Source of the DNA: DASUPK01 sp963833375
GTDB lineage: Bacteria; Actinomycetota; Thermoleophilia; Solirubrobacterales; 70-9
NCBI GenBank assembly: GCA_963833375.1
Contig: CAWHXR010000001.1
Location: 372,001-436,000 of the forward strand
DNA: 64,000 nt
Direction of reading: 5' to 3'
In this document: positions 43,922 to 52,638 of the stretch, piece after piece
How the letters are laid out: every line of letters starts with the position of its first letter
Position numbering within the stretch: the first letter of the stretch is position 1
Made by a program: the position numbers and the translations under genes
The notes under the pieces: generated by a model
Told to the model about the DNA's origin: nothing
The model's database searches: none
What the model saw: only the letters and a program-made list of their open reading frames with translations

Positions 43922-44794
43922 TCAGTAGACGGGTAAGCGTGGCTCGGGTGGTCGCCCTCGCATCGTGCGGAGCATGATCGCCGCGACGGCCAAACCGAAG
44001 ACGAACCCGCCGACGTGGGCGAAATAGGCGACCCCCTGGTCGCCTCCCGAGCTGACCGCGACCTGGCCCAGGGCTGGGACGAATTGAAGGATGAACCAGA
44101 CCGCGAGCAGGATCAACGCCGGTATCTCCACCAGCGTGACGAAGAAGATGATGAAGATCAGGGTGAGCACCCTCGCTCTCGGGAAGAGCAGGGCGTACGC
44201 CCCCAGCACTCCCGCGATCGCGCCGCTCGCCCCAATGGTCGGGGCCGTGGATCCGGCGGTGATCAGAGCCTGCGTGTAGACCGCGATCAACCCGGCCAGC
44301 AGGTAGAAGAGCAGGAACTTCACCCGGCCCAATCTGTCCTCGATGTTGTTGCCGAAGACCCAGAGGAACAGCATGTTCCCGGCTATGTGCAGGATCCCTC
44401 CGTGCATGAACATCGAGGTAAAGAGGGTCTCCCACCACGGCTTCTGATCGATCTGGAACGGCCCAAGATCCGAGTTCGGGTTGGCCTGGCTCCGCGCGAC
44501 GGCGTCCGCGTAATCCTTCGTCCCGGGGCAGACCACCCCGGCCTCGAACTGCTGCACGCTCACCTGGCTGACCGCCCCGATGTCGCATTTGCCCGTGCTC
44601 GGATGGGTGATCCGGTAAGGGATCGCTCCGTACTCGAGCGAGCTCTGGTCGATCGACCCGAATCCGGCCTGCTCCAGCCGCTGGTTGGTCGGGAAGTTGA
44701 GCTGCCAGATGAAAACCGCGAGGTTGATCACGATCAGCGCGACCGTGACGACCGGGAACCGCGCGGTCGGGTTGTTGTCCTTCAGCGGCAGCAC
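43922..44794 (-). CDS. Rhomboid-family intramembrane serine protease
   Basis: 290 residues with six membrane helices. The catalytic pair is the Ser in IGASGAIAGVLGAYALL and the His in YFAHVGGFVFG; HGGILHIAGNMLFLWVFGNN is the conserved second-helix motif. A large first extracytoplasmic loop contains two cysteines. The start is GTG 44794, where the family N-terminus begins. The C-terminal TMRGRPPEP overlaps a possible relic of the palindromic repeat (43944-43966). Confidence 0.88.
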   Translation of the reverse strand: MLPLKDNNPTARFPVVTVALIVINLAVFIWQLNFPTNQRLEQAGFGSIDQSSLEYGAIPYRITHPSTGKCDIGAVSQVSVQQFEAGVVCPGTKDYADAVARSQANPNSDLGPFQIDQKPWWETLFTSMFMHGGILHIAGNMLFLWVFGNNIEDRLGRVKFLLFYLLAGLIAVYTQALITAGSTAPTIGASGAIAGVLGAYALLFPRARVLTLIFIIFFVTLVEIPALILLAVWFILQFVPALGQVAVSSGGDQGVAYFAHVGGFVFGLAVAAIMLRTMRGRPPEPRLPVY

Positions 44795-44863
44795 CTGGCG
44801 CGGGAAGCGTAGCCGCGGCCGCCGAGCGGCTCGCCGGTGAGGGGCGGCTGGGAGAATGGGTAC

Positions 44864-45577
44864 ATGCGTGAGATGGCGCAAAGACCGCGAACCGCCGATC
44901 CCTGGCGTGACACCGACGTGATCGACGAGCACGCCCCCCGCTTCAACCAGGCGGTGACGGGAATCGTCGCCCTGCTCGGCGCGATCTTCGGCTGGCCGCT
45001 CGCCTGGGCGCTGATGGCCGCACAGCTGCTGATCGGTCTGACGCTCGGGCGGCGCTTCTGCCTGCCCTGCGTCGCCTACTACGTGCTGGTGCAGCCCCGG
45101 CTCGGCGAGGGCCCGCTGGAGGACTCCAGGCCGCCCAGGCTCGCGAACAAGATGGGGACGGTCTTCCTCGGCTCGGCGGCGGTCACCTGGTGGCTCGGCG
45201 CCCCCACGGTCGGCGTCGTCCTGGGCCTGCTCGTCGCCGCTCTCGCGCTGCTTGCGGCGACCACCGGGTTCTGCGCGGGCTGCGAGATCTACAAGCTCTC
45301 CGCGCGGCTGCGCGGGATCTCGCCCCGCCACCACAGCCACATCGACACGGCGGACCTGGAGGGCATCGACGGTCGCCTCGCCTACGTCGAGTTCACCCAC
45401 CCGCTCTGCTCCGAGTGCCACGACTGGGAGCGCCGCCTCGGCGATGCTGACGAGCCCCTGCTGAAGCTCGACGTGAGCGACCGCCCGGATCTGGCCCGCA
45501 AGTACGGCATCGCGGTCGTGCCCACGGTTCTCAAGGTGGCGCCCGACGGCGCCGTGCTCGAGCGGCTGGCGCCCTAG
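44864..45577 (+). CDS. DUF4395 membrane protein fused to a thioredoxin-like domain
   Basis: 237 residues from ATG 44864 (a GTG at 44837 is also in frame). The N-terminal half is DUF4395 with several membrane helices and two CxxC motifs (CLPC and CAGC); the C-terminal half is thioredoxin-like with HPLCSECHDWERRL and VVPTVLKVAPDG (cis-Pro). The layout suggests a membrane thiol-disulfide relay. The stop shares CTAG with the convergent gene. Confidence 0.8.
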   Translation: MREMAQRPRTADPWRDTDVIDEHAPRFNQAVTGIVALLGAIFGWPLAWALMAAQLLIGLTLGRRFCLPCVAYYVLVQPRLGEGPLEDSRPPRLANKMGTVFLGSAAVTWWLGAPTVGVVLGLLVAALALLAATTGFCAGCEIYKLSARLRGISPRHHSHIDTADLEGIDGRLAYVEFTHPLCSECHDWERRLGDADEPLLKLDVSDRPDLARKYGIAVVPTVLKVAPDGAVLERLAP

Positions 45578-46776
45578 TAGCGGCCAGCCCGCGCGCGGGG
45601 CGGCGGAATCTCGTCCCGCACGGCCGGCAGCTTCGCCGACTTCGGCGGTGGCAGCGCGAGGCGGCCGGACGATCCCGCTGCGACCGCGCCGCCGTTGGTC
45701 CAGCGCACCGCCAGGGGCTTGTTCTGCAGCAACGGGCCCCAGGTGGGGATGTCGAGGTTGCCGGTCTGCGACAGGCCGTGATCGGCCTGGAACGCGTAGA
45801 CCGCCGCCTGTGTCGGCGCCTGGAAGTAGCCGTTGACCGGGACGCCGTAGCCGCCTCCGGCGAGCAGCTGCTGGGCCCAGGCGACAGAATCCCCCTTCGA
45901 GCCGAGGTGAAGGAACGGGTAGCTCGGGTACGGAGTCGCGGAGGCGGGCGAGACCGGCGCCCCGACCGCCTGCCACTGCCGCTTTCCGGCCTCCTGCCAG
46001 TTCCACCAGCTGACGCCGTCGAAGCCATGAGCCATCGCGAGCGCCCGGAAGCGGCGGATCTGGCCCGCCTTCGGGCGGCTGTAGAGCTGGCCGAGCGGCT
46101 CGATCGGCCGGCCGTAGATGCGGTTCCAGACCCAGGTGTGGATGTACCCCGCATCCACGGTGGTCCCGATGTCCTTCCAGTAGAGCTGGGGGACGTTGTA
46201 CTGGGCGCCTCCGGGTCCCAGGAAGACGGAGAACGGAAGGGCCGGGTGGTAGTCGGTGTAGGGGAAGCTCGCCAGCGCGACCGGATAGTCCGGCCCGACC
46301 AGTGACCGAAGCGTGGACATGTAGAAGGACGCCTGCGCGTAGCGGCCCTCATACTGGCCCTCGACGTCCATCACCAGGCAGTCGGCGCCGTTGGCGACCG
46401 CCGCGGCCCCCACACGCGCCTCCTTGCCGGGCTTGCTGCCGTAGAGGAACTGCCAGGCGCAAACGTTCAACCCGCGCGCGTGCAGCCCACTCGCCACCGA
46501 GGACGAGAACTGGCCCCAGTAGTGCGTCCCGTCCCCCGACTTGATCAGCACGGTCTCGATCCCGTGAGCCTTCGCCTTCTTCGCGATCGCCCCGAGCTTT
46601 CCATGCGAGGAGCGGCTCAGGTACCAGATCCACATCCCATCCCCGGCCAGCGGGTTCTTCGTGGTGGTGTCGCTCGTCTGGGACGAGGCGCCGCCGGCCA
46701 GGGGGCCCGCGGTGAGCGCGATCGCGCAGGCGGCCGCGATCAGGGCAAGGGCTGTTCTGCGTCTGCGAGAACGCAT
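45574..46776 (-). CDS. Exported glycoside-hydrolase-like protein with peptidoglycan-binding domain
   Basis: 400 residues: Arg-rich N-terminus and signal peptide (to about residue 32), a TIM-barrel-like domain with GMWIWYLSRSSHGKL, IKSGDGTHYWGQ, CLVMDVEGQYEGR and GVSWWNWQEAGKRQW, then a PG_binding_1 domain with LHLGSKGDSVAWAQQLL and NGYFQAPTQAAVYAFQ. The barrel resembles families of putative lysozyme-like hydrolases; the acidic pair in MDVEG is a candidate catalytic site. It is probably a secreted wall hydrolase. Substrate specificity is inferred. Confidence 0.75.
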   Translation of the reverse strand: MRSRRRRTALALIAAACAIALTAGPLAGGASSQTSDTTTKNPLAGDGMWIWYLSRSSHGKLGAIAKKAKAHGIETVLIKSGDGTHYWGQFSSSVASGLHARGLNVCAWQFLYGSKPGKEARVGAAAVANGADCLVMDVEGQYEGRYAQASFYMSTLRSLVGPDYPVALASFPYTDYHPALPFSVFLGPGGAQYNVPQLYWKDIGTTVDAGYIHTWVWNRIYGRPIEPLGQLYSRPKAGQIRRFRALAMAHGFDGVSWWNWQEAGKRQWQAVGAPVSPASATPYPSYPFLHLGSKGDSVAWAQQLLAGGGYGVPVNGYFQAPTQAAVYAFQADHGLSQTGNLDIPTWGPLLQNKPLAVRWTNGGAVAAGSSGRLALPPPKSAKLPAVRDEIPPPRARAGRY

Positions 46777-46820
46777 GATTTCGAGGCTACGGACCCCGGA
46801 ACACGCGACCGCAAGGAAAG

Positions 46821-46852
46821 CTGCGCTGGCGCGCTGGTGCGCGTCCCGTTCG
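46821..46852 (-). repeat. Dispersed palindromic repeat, copy 8 (degenerate)
   Basis: On the reverse strand: ACGGGACGCGC-ACCA-GCGCGCCAGCGCAG. The ACGGG start and GCGC stem match, but the CCCTCGCA end has drifted to CCAGCGCA. It lies between the lipA stop and the start of the wall hydrolase gene. Confidence 0.4.
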
Positions 46853-46856
46853 ATGG

Positions 46857-47813
46857 CTAAGCCGTGGACGCGGCCGGGAGCTGCTCGTCCGCGTGGTACG
46901 AGGAGCGGACCAGCGGTCCGGATGCCACCGAGGCGAAGCCGAGCTCGTACGCCGCCCTCCCGAGCGCCGCGAACTCATCCGGGTGCCAGTAGCGGTCGAC
47001 GGGCAGGTGCTTCTCGGTGGGCCGCAGGTACTGGCCGACGGTCAGCACCTGGACGCCATGGTCCCTGAGGATGGAGAACGTCTCGACCATCTCGTCGAAC
47101 TCCTCCCCCAGGCCGACCATCAGACCGGACTTGGTGACGACCGCGTCACCGCCCATCTCCTTGGCCATCCGCAGCACCCGGGCCGAGCGCAGGAAGTCGG
47201 AGCCCCGGCGTGCCACCGGATAGAGCCTCGGGACGGTCTCCACGTTGTGGTTGAAGACGTCGGGGCGCTCCGCGATCACCTTGGCGAGTGGCATCTCCTG
47301 GCCGCGGAAGTCCGGGGTGAGGACCTCGACCTTGCAGCCGTGGGCCAATCGCCGGATCGAGCGGATCACGCCGACGAAGGCGCCTGCACCGTAGTCCGGC
47401 AGGTCGTCCCGGTCGACCGAGGTGATCACCGCGTGGCGCAGGCCCATCCGCTTCACCTGGTTGGCGACGCGCAGCGGCTCGAGGGGGTCGTTCCAGGTCG
47501 GTTTGCCCGTCTGCACGTTGCAGAAGCCGCAGCGGCGGGTGCAGACGTCGCCGAGGATCATGAAGGTCGCCGTGCCGCGCTCCCAGCACTCGCCGACGTT
47601 GGGGCAGTTGGCCTCCTCGCAGACGGTGTGGAGGTTGTCCCGCTCGATCGATTTCTTCAGCCGGCGGTAGGCGGGGCCGCCGGGAGCCGGAACCTTGAGC
47701 CAGTGCGGCTTGCGGGAGCGGAACCCGACCTTGCCCTCGGTATCGATCACGCGACCGCCCGGGTTGGCACGGGAGCGTGTGACGTGGATGCGTTCGTCGA
47801 TCGTCTCGGCCAT
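46857..47813 (-). CDS. lipA: Lipoyl synthase
   Basis: A radical SAM enzyme that inserts two sulfurs into octanoyl groups on E2 subunits. 318 residues: the auxiliary-cluster motif CEEANCPNVGEC, the radical SAM motif CTRRCGFC, and the C-terminal RSSYHADE. It lies six bases after lipB in the same orientation, in one run with the pyruvate dehydrogenase genes whose E2 it activates. Confidence 0.95.
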   Translation of the reverse strand: MAETIDERIHVTRSRANPGGRVIDTEGKVGFRSRKPHWLKVPAPGGPAYRRLKKSIERDNLHTVCEEANCPNVGECWERGTATFMILGDVCTRRCGFCNVQTGKPTWNDPLEPLRVANQVKRMGLRHAVITSVDRDDLPDYGAGAFVGVIRSIRRLAHGCKVEVLTPDFRGQEMPLAKVIAERPDVFNHNVETVPRLYPVARRGSDFLRSARVLRMAKEMGGDAVVTKSGLMVGLGEEFDEMVETFSILRDHGVQVLTVGQYLRPTEKHLPVDRYWHPDEFAALGRAAYELGFASVASGPLVRSSYHADEQLPAASTA

Positions 47814-47818
47814 CGCCT

Positions 47819-48550
47819 CTACCGTACCGGGGTGGGTTCGCCGAGCAGCTCGGCCAGCGCGTCGGGCTCCGTCAGGGCCGGCTCGCGGCCGTAGATCTGA
47901 GCGAAGCGCTCAACCACCACGTCCATGTAGGCGTCCATGTCCTGCTGCGCGCCGAGCTCGCGACAGAGCGAGGTCATACGGCAGCCATCGATGCCGCAGG
48001 GCACGACCCACTCGAACGGCTGCAGGTCGTTGTTGACATTGACCGCGAACCCGTGCGTGGTGACGCCCCGGTTGACGTGCACGCCGATGGAGCCGACCTT
48101 CCTTCCGTCCGGCGGCTCGCCGCCGACCCAGACGCCCGTCAGGCCGTCGATCACCTCGGCGCCGACCCCGTACGCGGCGAGAGAGCCGATCATCAACCGC
48201 TCCAGCTTTCGCACGTACTCGTGCACGTTGTCCCCGTACCGCTTCAGGGAGACGATCGGATAGCCGACCAGCTGCCCGGGGCCGTGGTAGGTGACGCGGC
48301 CGCCACGGTCGGTCTCGCAGATCTCGATCCCCTGCATCCGGTACCAGTCCTCACCCATCCCGAGCTCGCCCGGCTCGGCGCGGCGGCCCTTCGTGTAGAC
48401 CGGCGGATGCTCGAGCAGCAGCAGCACGTCCGGCACCTCGTCGGCCTGCCGGGCCGCCTCGATGCGCTTCTGCATCCGGCCCGCCTCCTCGTAGGGGACC
48501 AAGCCGCAGCGCACGACCAGCACCTCGTCCATGGAGACAGTGTCCCGCAT
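47819..48550 (-). CDS. lipB: Octanoyltransferase
   Basis: Transfers octanoate from acyl carrier protein to lipoyl domains. 243 residues with RGGRVTYHGPGQLVGYPI, GRKVGSIGVHVNRGVTTHG (conserved Lys) and PCGIDGCRMTSL (catalytic Cys). ATG 48550 is favoured by GGGAGG six bases upstream; a later ATG at 48532 (MDEVLVV) is also possible. Confidence 0.93.
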   Translation of the reverse strand: MRDTVSMDEVLVVRCGLVPYEEAGRMQKRIEAARQADEVPDVLLLLEHPPVYTKGRRAEPGELGMGEDWYRMQGIEICETDRGGRVTYHGPGQLVGYPIVSLKRYGDNVHEYVRKLERLMIGSLAAYGVGAEVIDGLTGVWVGGEPPDGRKVGSIGVHVNRGVTTHGFAVNVNNDLQPFEWVVPCGIDGCRMTSLCRELGAQQDMDAYMDVVVERFAQIYGREPALTEPDALAELLGEPTPVR

Positions 48551-48562
48551 CGCTCGCCTCCC

Positions 48563-48955
48563 TCAGGCGGCGGTTGCCGGGGCGCCCTCCTGATCGGACG
48601 GCCAGAACGGCCATTCCTCGAAGTGCGTGCAGCGGCCGGCCTCATCGAGGCGGACGATCCAGAGGTCGCGGTACTCCTTGTTCCTCGGCGCGCCGTATCG
48701 GACCTCGACCCTGGCGACGCCTGTGTCTCCCTCGACGGCCACGATCTCGCCGGTCATCTCGAACGCCTCGTCCGGGCCGAGGCGCTCCGCGTCCCACATC
48801 TCGCGGATCGCCTGGAGCCCGCGGTGCGGGTTCTCGTAGGGCGCGGTCGAGTAGGTCGCCTCCTCGGTGAACAGCCCGGCCAGGGCGTCCGTGCCGGGCT
48901 TCCGCCATGCCCGCTCGTAGCCCTCGAGCCAGCCGCGCAGCTGCTCGCGGTCCAT
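48563..48955 (-). CDS. SnoaL/NTF2-like protein
   Basis: 130 residues with the NTF2 cone fold pattern: helical start REQLRGWLEGYERAWR, GLFTEEATYSTAPYENP, HRGLQAIREMW, and a strand-rich C-terminal half with CTHFEEWPFWP. The family covers small-molecule isomerases and ligand-binding proteins. It sits between pdhC and lipB with 7- and 12-base gaps, so it is co-transcribed with the lipoate genes, but no link to lipoylation is known to me. Confidence 0.78.
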   Translation of the reverse strand: MDREQLRGWLEGYERAWRKPGTDALAGLFTEEATYSTAPYENPHRGLQAIREMWDAERLGPDEAFEMTGEIVAVEGDTGVARVEVRYGAPRNKEYRDLWIVRLDEAGRCTHFEEWPFWPSDQEGAPATAA

Positions 48956-48962
48956 GTGGCGC

Positions 48963-50309
48963 CTAGAGCGCCAGGCCGAGCGGCTCTTCGAGCAGCTCGC
49001 GCACGTGGGCGAGGAAGATCGCGCCGTCGGCCCCGTAGAGGATGCGGTGGTCGCAGGCGAGGGTCACGCCCATCAGCTGGCGCGGCTCGACCTCGCCGGA
49101 CTCCGTCACCACCGGCTTCGCCGCAAGGGCGCCGACGGCGAGGATGCCTGCCTGCGGCGTGTTGATCACCGCCTGGAAGTTGGAGATCCCGTACATGCCG
49201 AGATTGGAGACCGTGAAGGTCCCCCCCGAGAGCTCCGGCGGCGTGATCGAGCCGTCGCGCACCCGCGCCGCGAGGGCCCTGGTCTCGGTTGAGATCTGGC
49301 GCAGTCCCTTGCGGTCCGCGTCGAAGACCGTCGGGACGACCAGCGCATTCTGAGCCGCCACGGCGACGCCGACGTTGACCCGCGAGTAGAGCTCGATGCG
49401 GCCGTCGCGGTAGGCGCCGTTGGCCCGGGGGTGCTCCCGGAGGGCCAGCGCGCACGCCTTGACGATCATGTCGTTGAAGGTCGGGACCGTCTCCCCCTCC
49501 TTCGCCATCGCCTTCAGGCGCTTGCGCCCCTCGACCGCCGCGGTCATGTCGAACTCGGCCTGCAGGTAGAAGTGCGGCGCGGTCGCCTTGGACTCGGCCA
49601 TCCGCCGGGCGACGGTCTGCTGAAGTTTGGTGAGCTCCACTATCTCGACCTGCCCCTTGGCCGTCTCCGGCTTCTCGCTCACCCCCGGAGTAGGCCCGGC
49701 GGGGGTGGGCCGAGCGATCGGGGCGGGAGCGGTCGCCGGCGCGGCGACTCCGGCGGCAAGTGCCTTCTCGACGTCCGCCTTGACAATGCGGCCGCCCGGG
49801 CCGGACCCGGTCAGCCCGTGCAGATCGAGCCCGCGATCGCGCGCGATCCGCTTGGCGATCGGAGAAGCCTTGACGCGCCCGTCTCCACCAGCTGAGGCTG
49901 GGGAGGGTGCCGCGACGAACGGTCCTGCTGCCGGCGGGGGAGCCTGGGGTGCGGCGACGGCGGGCTCCTGCCTTTCGATGGCCCGCTCGTCAGCGGCTTG
50001 GGCCCGCTGACCGAATTCGTCGCGGGCCCTGCCCGCCGGAGACGCTTCCCCAGCTCCGTTCCCAGCGACCTCGCTCGCATCGCCGACCCGCGCGATCGGG
50101 TCCCCGACCGGCAGCGTGTCGCCCTCCTGCGCAAGGATCTCGACCAGCGTCCCGGCCGCGTCGGCCTCGTAGACCATGTTCGCCTTGTCGGTCTCGATCT
50201 CGACGAGCTCCTCGCCGACGGTCACCGCATCGCCCACCGACTTCAGCCACCGCAGCACGGTGCCTTCCTCCATCGAGTCCGAGAGGCGCGGCATGACCAC
50301 ATCAACCAT
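48963..50309 (-). CDS. pdhC: Dihydrolipoamide acetyltransferase (E2) of an alpha-keto acid dehydrogenase
   Basis: 448 residues. One lipoyl domain with the lipoylated Lys in EIETDKANMVYE (Lys42), an Ala/Pro-rich linker, a peripheral-subunit-binding domain (KASPIAKRIARDRGLDLHG, then GPGGRIVKADVE), a second linker, and the catalytic acyltransferase domain ending CDHRILYGADGAIFLAHV with the conserved His and Asp. It forms the core of the complex encoded by the adjacent E1 genes. Confidence 0.92.
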   Translation of the reverse strand: MVDVVMPRLSDSMEEGTVLRWLKSVGDAVTVGEELVEIETDKANMVYEADAAGTLVEILAQEGDTLPVGDPIARVGDASEVAGNGAGEASPAGRARDEFGQRAQAADERAIERQEPAVAAPQAPPPAAGPFVAAPSPASAGGDGRVKASPIAKRIARDRGLDLHGLTGSGPGGRIVKADVEKALAAGVAAPATAPAPIARPTPAGPTPGVSEKPETAKGQVEIVELTKLQQTVARRMAESKATAPHFYLQAEFDMTAAVEGRKRLKAMAKEGETVPTFNDMIVKACALALREHPRANGAYRDGRIELYSRVNVGVAVAAQNALVVPTVFDADRKGLRQISTETRALAARVRDGSITPPELSGGTFTVSNLGMYGISNFQAVINTPQAGILAVGALAAKPVVTESGEVEPRQLMGVTLACDHRILYGADGAIFLAHVRELLEEPLGLAL

Positions 50310-50326
50310 GCGGGCTCCTCCCGGGG

Positions 50327-50359
50327 GAAACGGGTCGCCCGGGCCCGCGCCCTCGCATT
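50327..50359 (+). repeat. Dispersed palindromic repeat, copy 9
   Basis: GAAACGGGTCGCCCGGGCCC then GCGCCCTCGCATT, in the 66-base gap between pdhB and pdhC. Both conserved ends are intact; the stem pairs as GGGTCGC with GCGCCC. On the transcript it lies between the E1-beta and E2 cistrons. Confidence 0.65.
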
Positions 50360-50375
50360 TCCGGTGCCGGCATGG

Positions 50376-51368
50376 TCACTGCATGCTTCCCTCGAGCGTC
50401 TGCAGCGCCGCGCTGACAACGTGCTCGGCGTGCGGGATCGCTGCCTGCTCCAGGCGCTTGGAGTACGGCATCGGCACGTCGGCCCCGGTGACTCGCTCGA
50501 TCGGGGCATCGAGGTGGTCGAAGGCCTGCCCCTGGATCAGCGCCGCGAGGTTCGCCCCCACCCCGCCGTGCGGCCAGCCCTCCTCCACGATCACCGCCCG
50601 ATTGGTCTTCCGCACCGACTCGAGGATCGTGTCGAGGTCGAGCGGCCGCAGCGTGCGCGGATCGATCACCTCGGCCTCCACGCCTTGCTCGTTGGCCAGG
50701 GTCTGCGCCGCCTGCTGGGCGGTCTCCGACATCCGCAGGATGCCGACGATCGTCACATCCGAGCCCTCGCGCCGGATCGCGGCCTCGCCGAAGTTGACCA
50801 CCTCGTCGTCGCCCTCCGGCACCTCGCCGCGCAGGCCGTAGAGGGTCTCGTGCTCGATGAAGATCACCGGGTTGTCGTCGCGGATCGCGGCCTTGAGCAG
50901 GCCCTTCGCGTCGGCAGGCGTGGAGGGGCAGGCGACGAGCAGCCCCGGGATCTGCAGGAACATCGCCTCGAAGCTGTGCGAGTGGGTCGGGCCGAGCTGG
51001 TGCCCACCCCCTCCCGGCATCCGCACCACCAGCGGCACCCTGACCTGGCCGCCGAACATGTAGGGGATCGCGGCGGCGTGGTTGACGATCTGATCCATCG
51101 CCAGGAGCGCGAAGTTGACGGTCATGATCTCGACGATCGGGCGGACCCCGCCCATCGCGGCCCCCACGCCCATGCCCACGATCGTGTTCTCGGAGATCGG
51201 CGTGTCGCGCACGCGCTTCTCGCCGAACTCGTCCAGCAGCCCCTCGGTCACCTTGAACGAGCCCTGGAAGACCCCGACGTCCTCCCCCATCACGAACACG
51301 TTCTCGTCGCGGCGCATCTCCTCCGCCATCGCGTCCCGCAGCGCCTCCCTCATGCGAAGGGTCGCCAT
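50376..51368 (-). CDS. pdhB: Pyruvate/branched-chain 2-oxo acid dehydrogenase E1 beta subunit
   Basis: 330 residues with TLRMREALRDAMAEEMRRD, VMGEDVGVFQGSFKVT, DTPISENTIVGMGVGAAM, MPGGGGHQLGPTHSHSFEA and RVTGADVPMPYSKRLE, the classic E1-beta signatures. The ATG overlaps the pdhA stop by one base. The larger upstream frame is shadow coding of pdhA. Together with the alpha subunit it decarboxylates the 2-oxo acid using ThDP. Confidence 0.93.
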   Translation of the reverse strand: MATLRMREALRDAMAEEMRRDENVFVMGEDVGVFQGSFKVTEGLLDEFGEKRVRDTPISENTIVGMGVGAAMGGVRPIVEIMTVNFALLAMDQIVNHAAAIPYMFGGQVRVPLVVRMPGGGGHQLGPTHSHSFEAMFLQIPGLLVACPSTPADAKGLLKAAIRDDNPVIFIEHETLYGLRGEVPEGDDEVVNFGEAAIRREGSDVTIVGILRMSETAQQAAQTLANEQGVEAEVIDPRTLRPLDLDTILESVRKTNRAVIVEEGWPHGGVGANLAALIQGQAFDHLDAPIERVTGADVPMPYSKRLEQAAIPHAEHVVSAALQTLEGSMQ

Positions 51369-52600
51369 CAGTGCACGTCCTCGGGCGCAGTATCCGGCTG
51401 ATCCCCCTCGGCCTCGCGCAGCGCCTGCGCCTCCGGGGCGGCGTACGCGGCCCCGTGCTCGGCCAGCCTGCGAGCCCTCTCGCCGGCCTTGCGCTCCTCC
51501 TCGGCCGGGTGGGAGTCGGGCGAACGCTCGTCCACCCCGTACCAGCCGGGGATCTGGTCGCCGAGCACATAGAGGTGGTCGTAGAGCGAGTCGAGCGGCG
51601 GCTCGGGCGAGTTGTCCGCGAACTCGACGGCCGCGGTGACCGTCTCCTCGGCTTCGTCCCTGATCTCCTGCACGTCGTCCTCGGTGATGACCCTCTCCTT
51701 GATCAGCCGCGCGGCGAAGGACTCGATCGGGTCCTTGCGCTGCCATTCCTCGACCTCCTTCTTCTCGCGGTAGATCTCGGGATCCGCCGCGGAGTGGCCG
51801 CGGTAGCGGTAGGTGAAGGCCTCGATCAGGGTCGGCCTGTGGTCCTCGCGGGCGATGCGGATGTGCTCGGCGACCGTCTCGCGGACGGCGATCACGTCCA
51901 TGCCGTCGACCCGAACCCCCGGGACGCCCAGGCCGTCGGCCTTGTGGGAGAGGTCGGTCACGGCGGAATGGCGCTCGACCGCGGTCCCCATCCCGTAGAG
52001 GTTGTTCTCGACCAGGAAGACGACGGGGAGGCTCCAGAGCGCCGCCAGGTTCATCGTCTCCCCGAAGTTGCCGGTGTTGGACGCGCCGTCGCCGAACATG
52101 CAGACGGTCACCTCGTCGGTCCCCCGGTAGTCAGAGGAGAGGGCCAACCCTGCCGCCAGCGGCAGGTTGCCGCCGACGATCCCGTAGCCGCCCATGAAGC
52201 GGCGCTCCAGGTCGAAGATGTGCATCGACCCGCCGCGGCCGCCGGAGGTGCCGTCGACTCGGCCGAAGAGCTCCGCCATCACGCGTCCGGGATCGGTACC
52301 GCGCGCGATCGCATGGCCATGGGTGCGGTAGGTGCCGATCAGGTAGTCGTCGTCCCGCATCACCGAGGTGGTGCCGACGATCGTCGCCTCCTCCCCGATC
52401 GCGAGGTGGAGGAAGCCCCCCGCCTTGGCGCGCTGGTACTGCCGCCCGGCCTCCTCCTCGAAGCGCCGGATCAGGACCATCAGGCCGAGCAACTCGCGAC
52501 AGGTCGCCTCGTCCGGCAGCTTCGGCTGGGGGGCCGCCTTGCCCTTGCCGTCGGACGATCCGCTCGCGCCCCGTGCGGTTTTGGTCTTGCTCTGGGCCAC
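51368..52600 (-). CDS. pdhA: Pyruvate/branched-chain 2-oxo acid dehydrogenase E1 alpha subunit
   Basis: 410 residues. A Lys/Ser/Gly-rich N-terminal tail is followed by LMVLIRRFEEEAGRQYQRAK, FLHLAIGEEA, SMHIFDLERRFMGGYGIVGG and the ThDP-binding motif GDGASNTGNFGETMNLAALW ending in VENN, then YRYRGHSAADPEIYR (phosphorylation-loop region). A polar C-terminal extension follows. These features match the PdhA/AcoA type; pyruvate is the likely substrate because lipA, lipB and lpd are adjacent. Confidence 0.92.
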   Translation of the reverse strand: MAQSKTKTARGASGSSDGKGKAAPQPKLPDEATCRELLGLMVLIRRFEEEAGRQYQRAKAGGFLHLAIGEEATIVGTTSVMRDDDYLIGTYRTHGHAIARGTDPGRVMAELFGRVDGTSGGRGGSMHIFDLERRFMGGYGIVGGNLPLAAGLALSSDYRGTDEVTVCMFGDGASNTGNFGETMNLAALWSLPVVFLVENNLYGMGTAVERHSAVTDLSHKADGLGVPGVRVDGMDVIAVRETVAEHIRIAREDHRPTLIEAFTYRYRGHSAADPEIYREKKEVEEWQRKDPIESFAARLIKERVITEDDVQEIRDEAEETVTAAVEFADNSPEPPLDSLYDHLYVLGDQIPGWYGVDERSPDSHPAEEERKAGERARRLAEHGAAYAAPEAQALREAEGDQPDTAPEDVH

Positions 52601-52638
52601 GAGCCCAGCCTACTCCCGCCGCTCAGCGTGGTCGAACT

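Noticed and set aside
44166..44195. GGGTGAGCACCCTCGCTC in the rhomboid gene looks like the repeat end
   Set aside because: It encodes the conserved family segment FPRARVLTL, so the match is coincidental.
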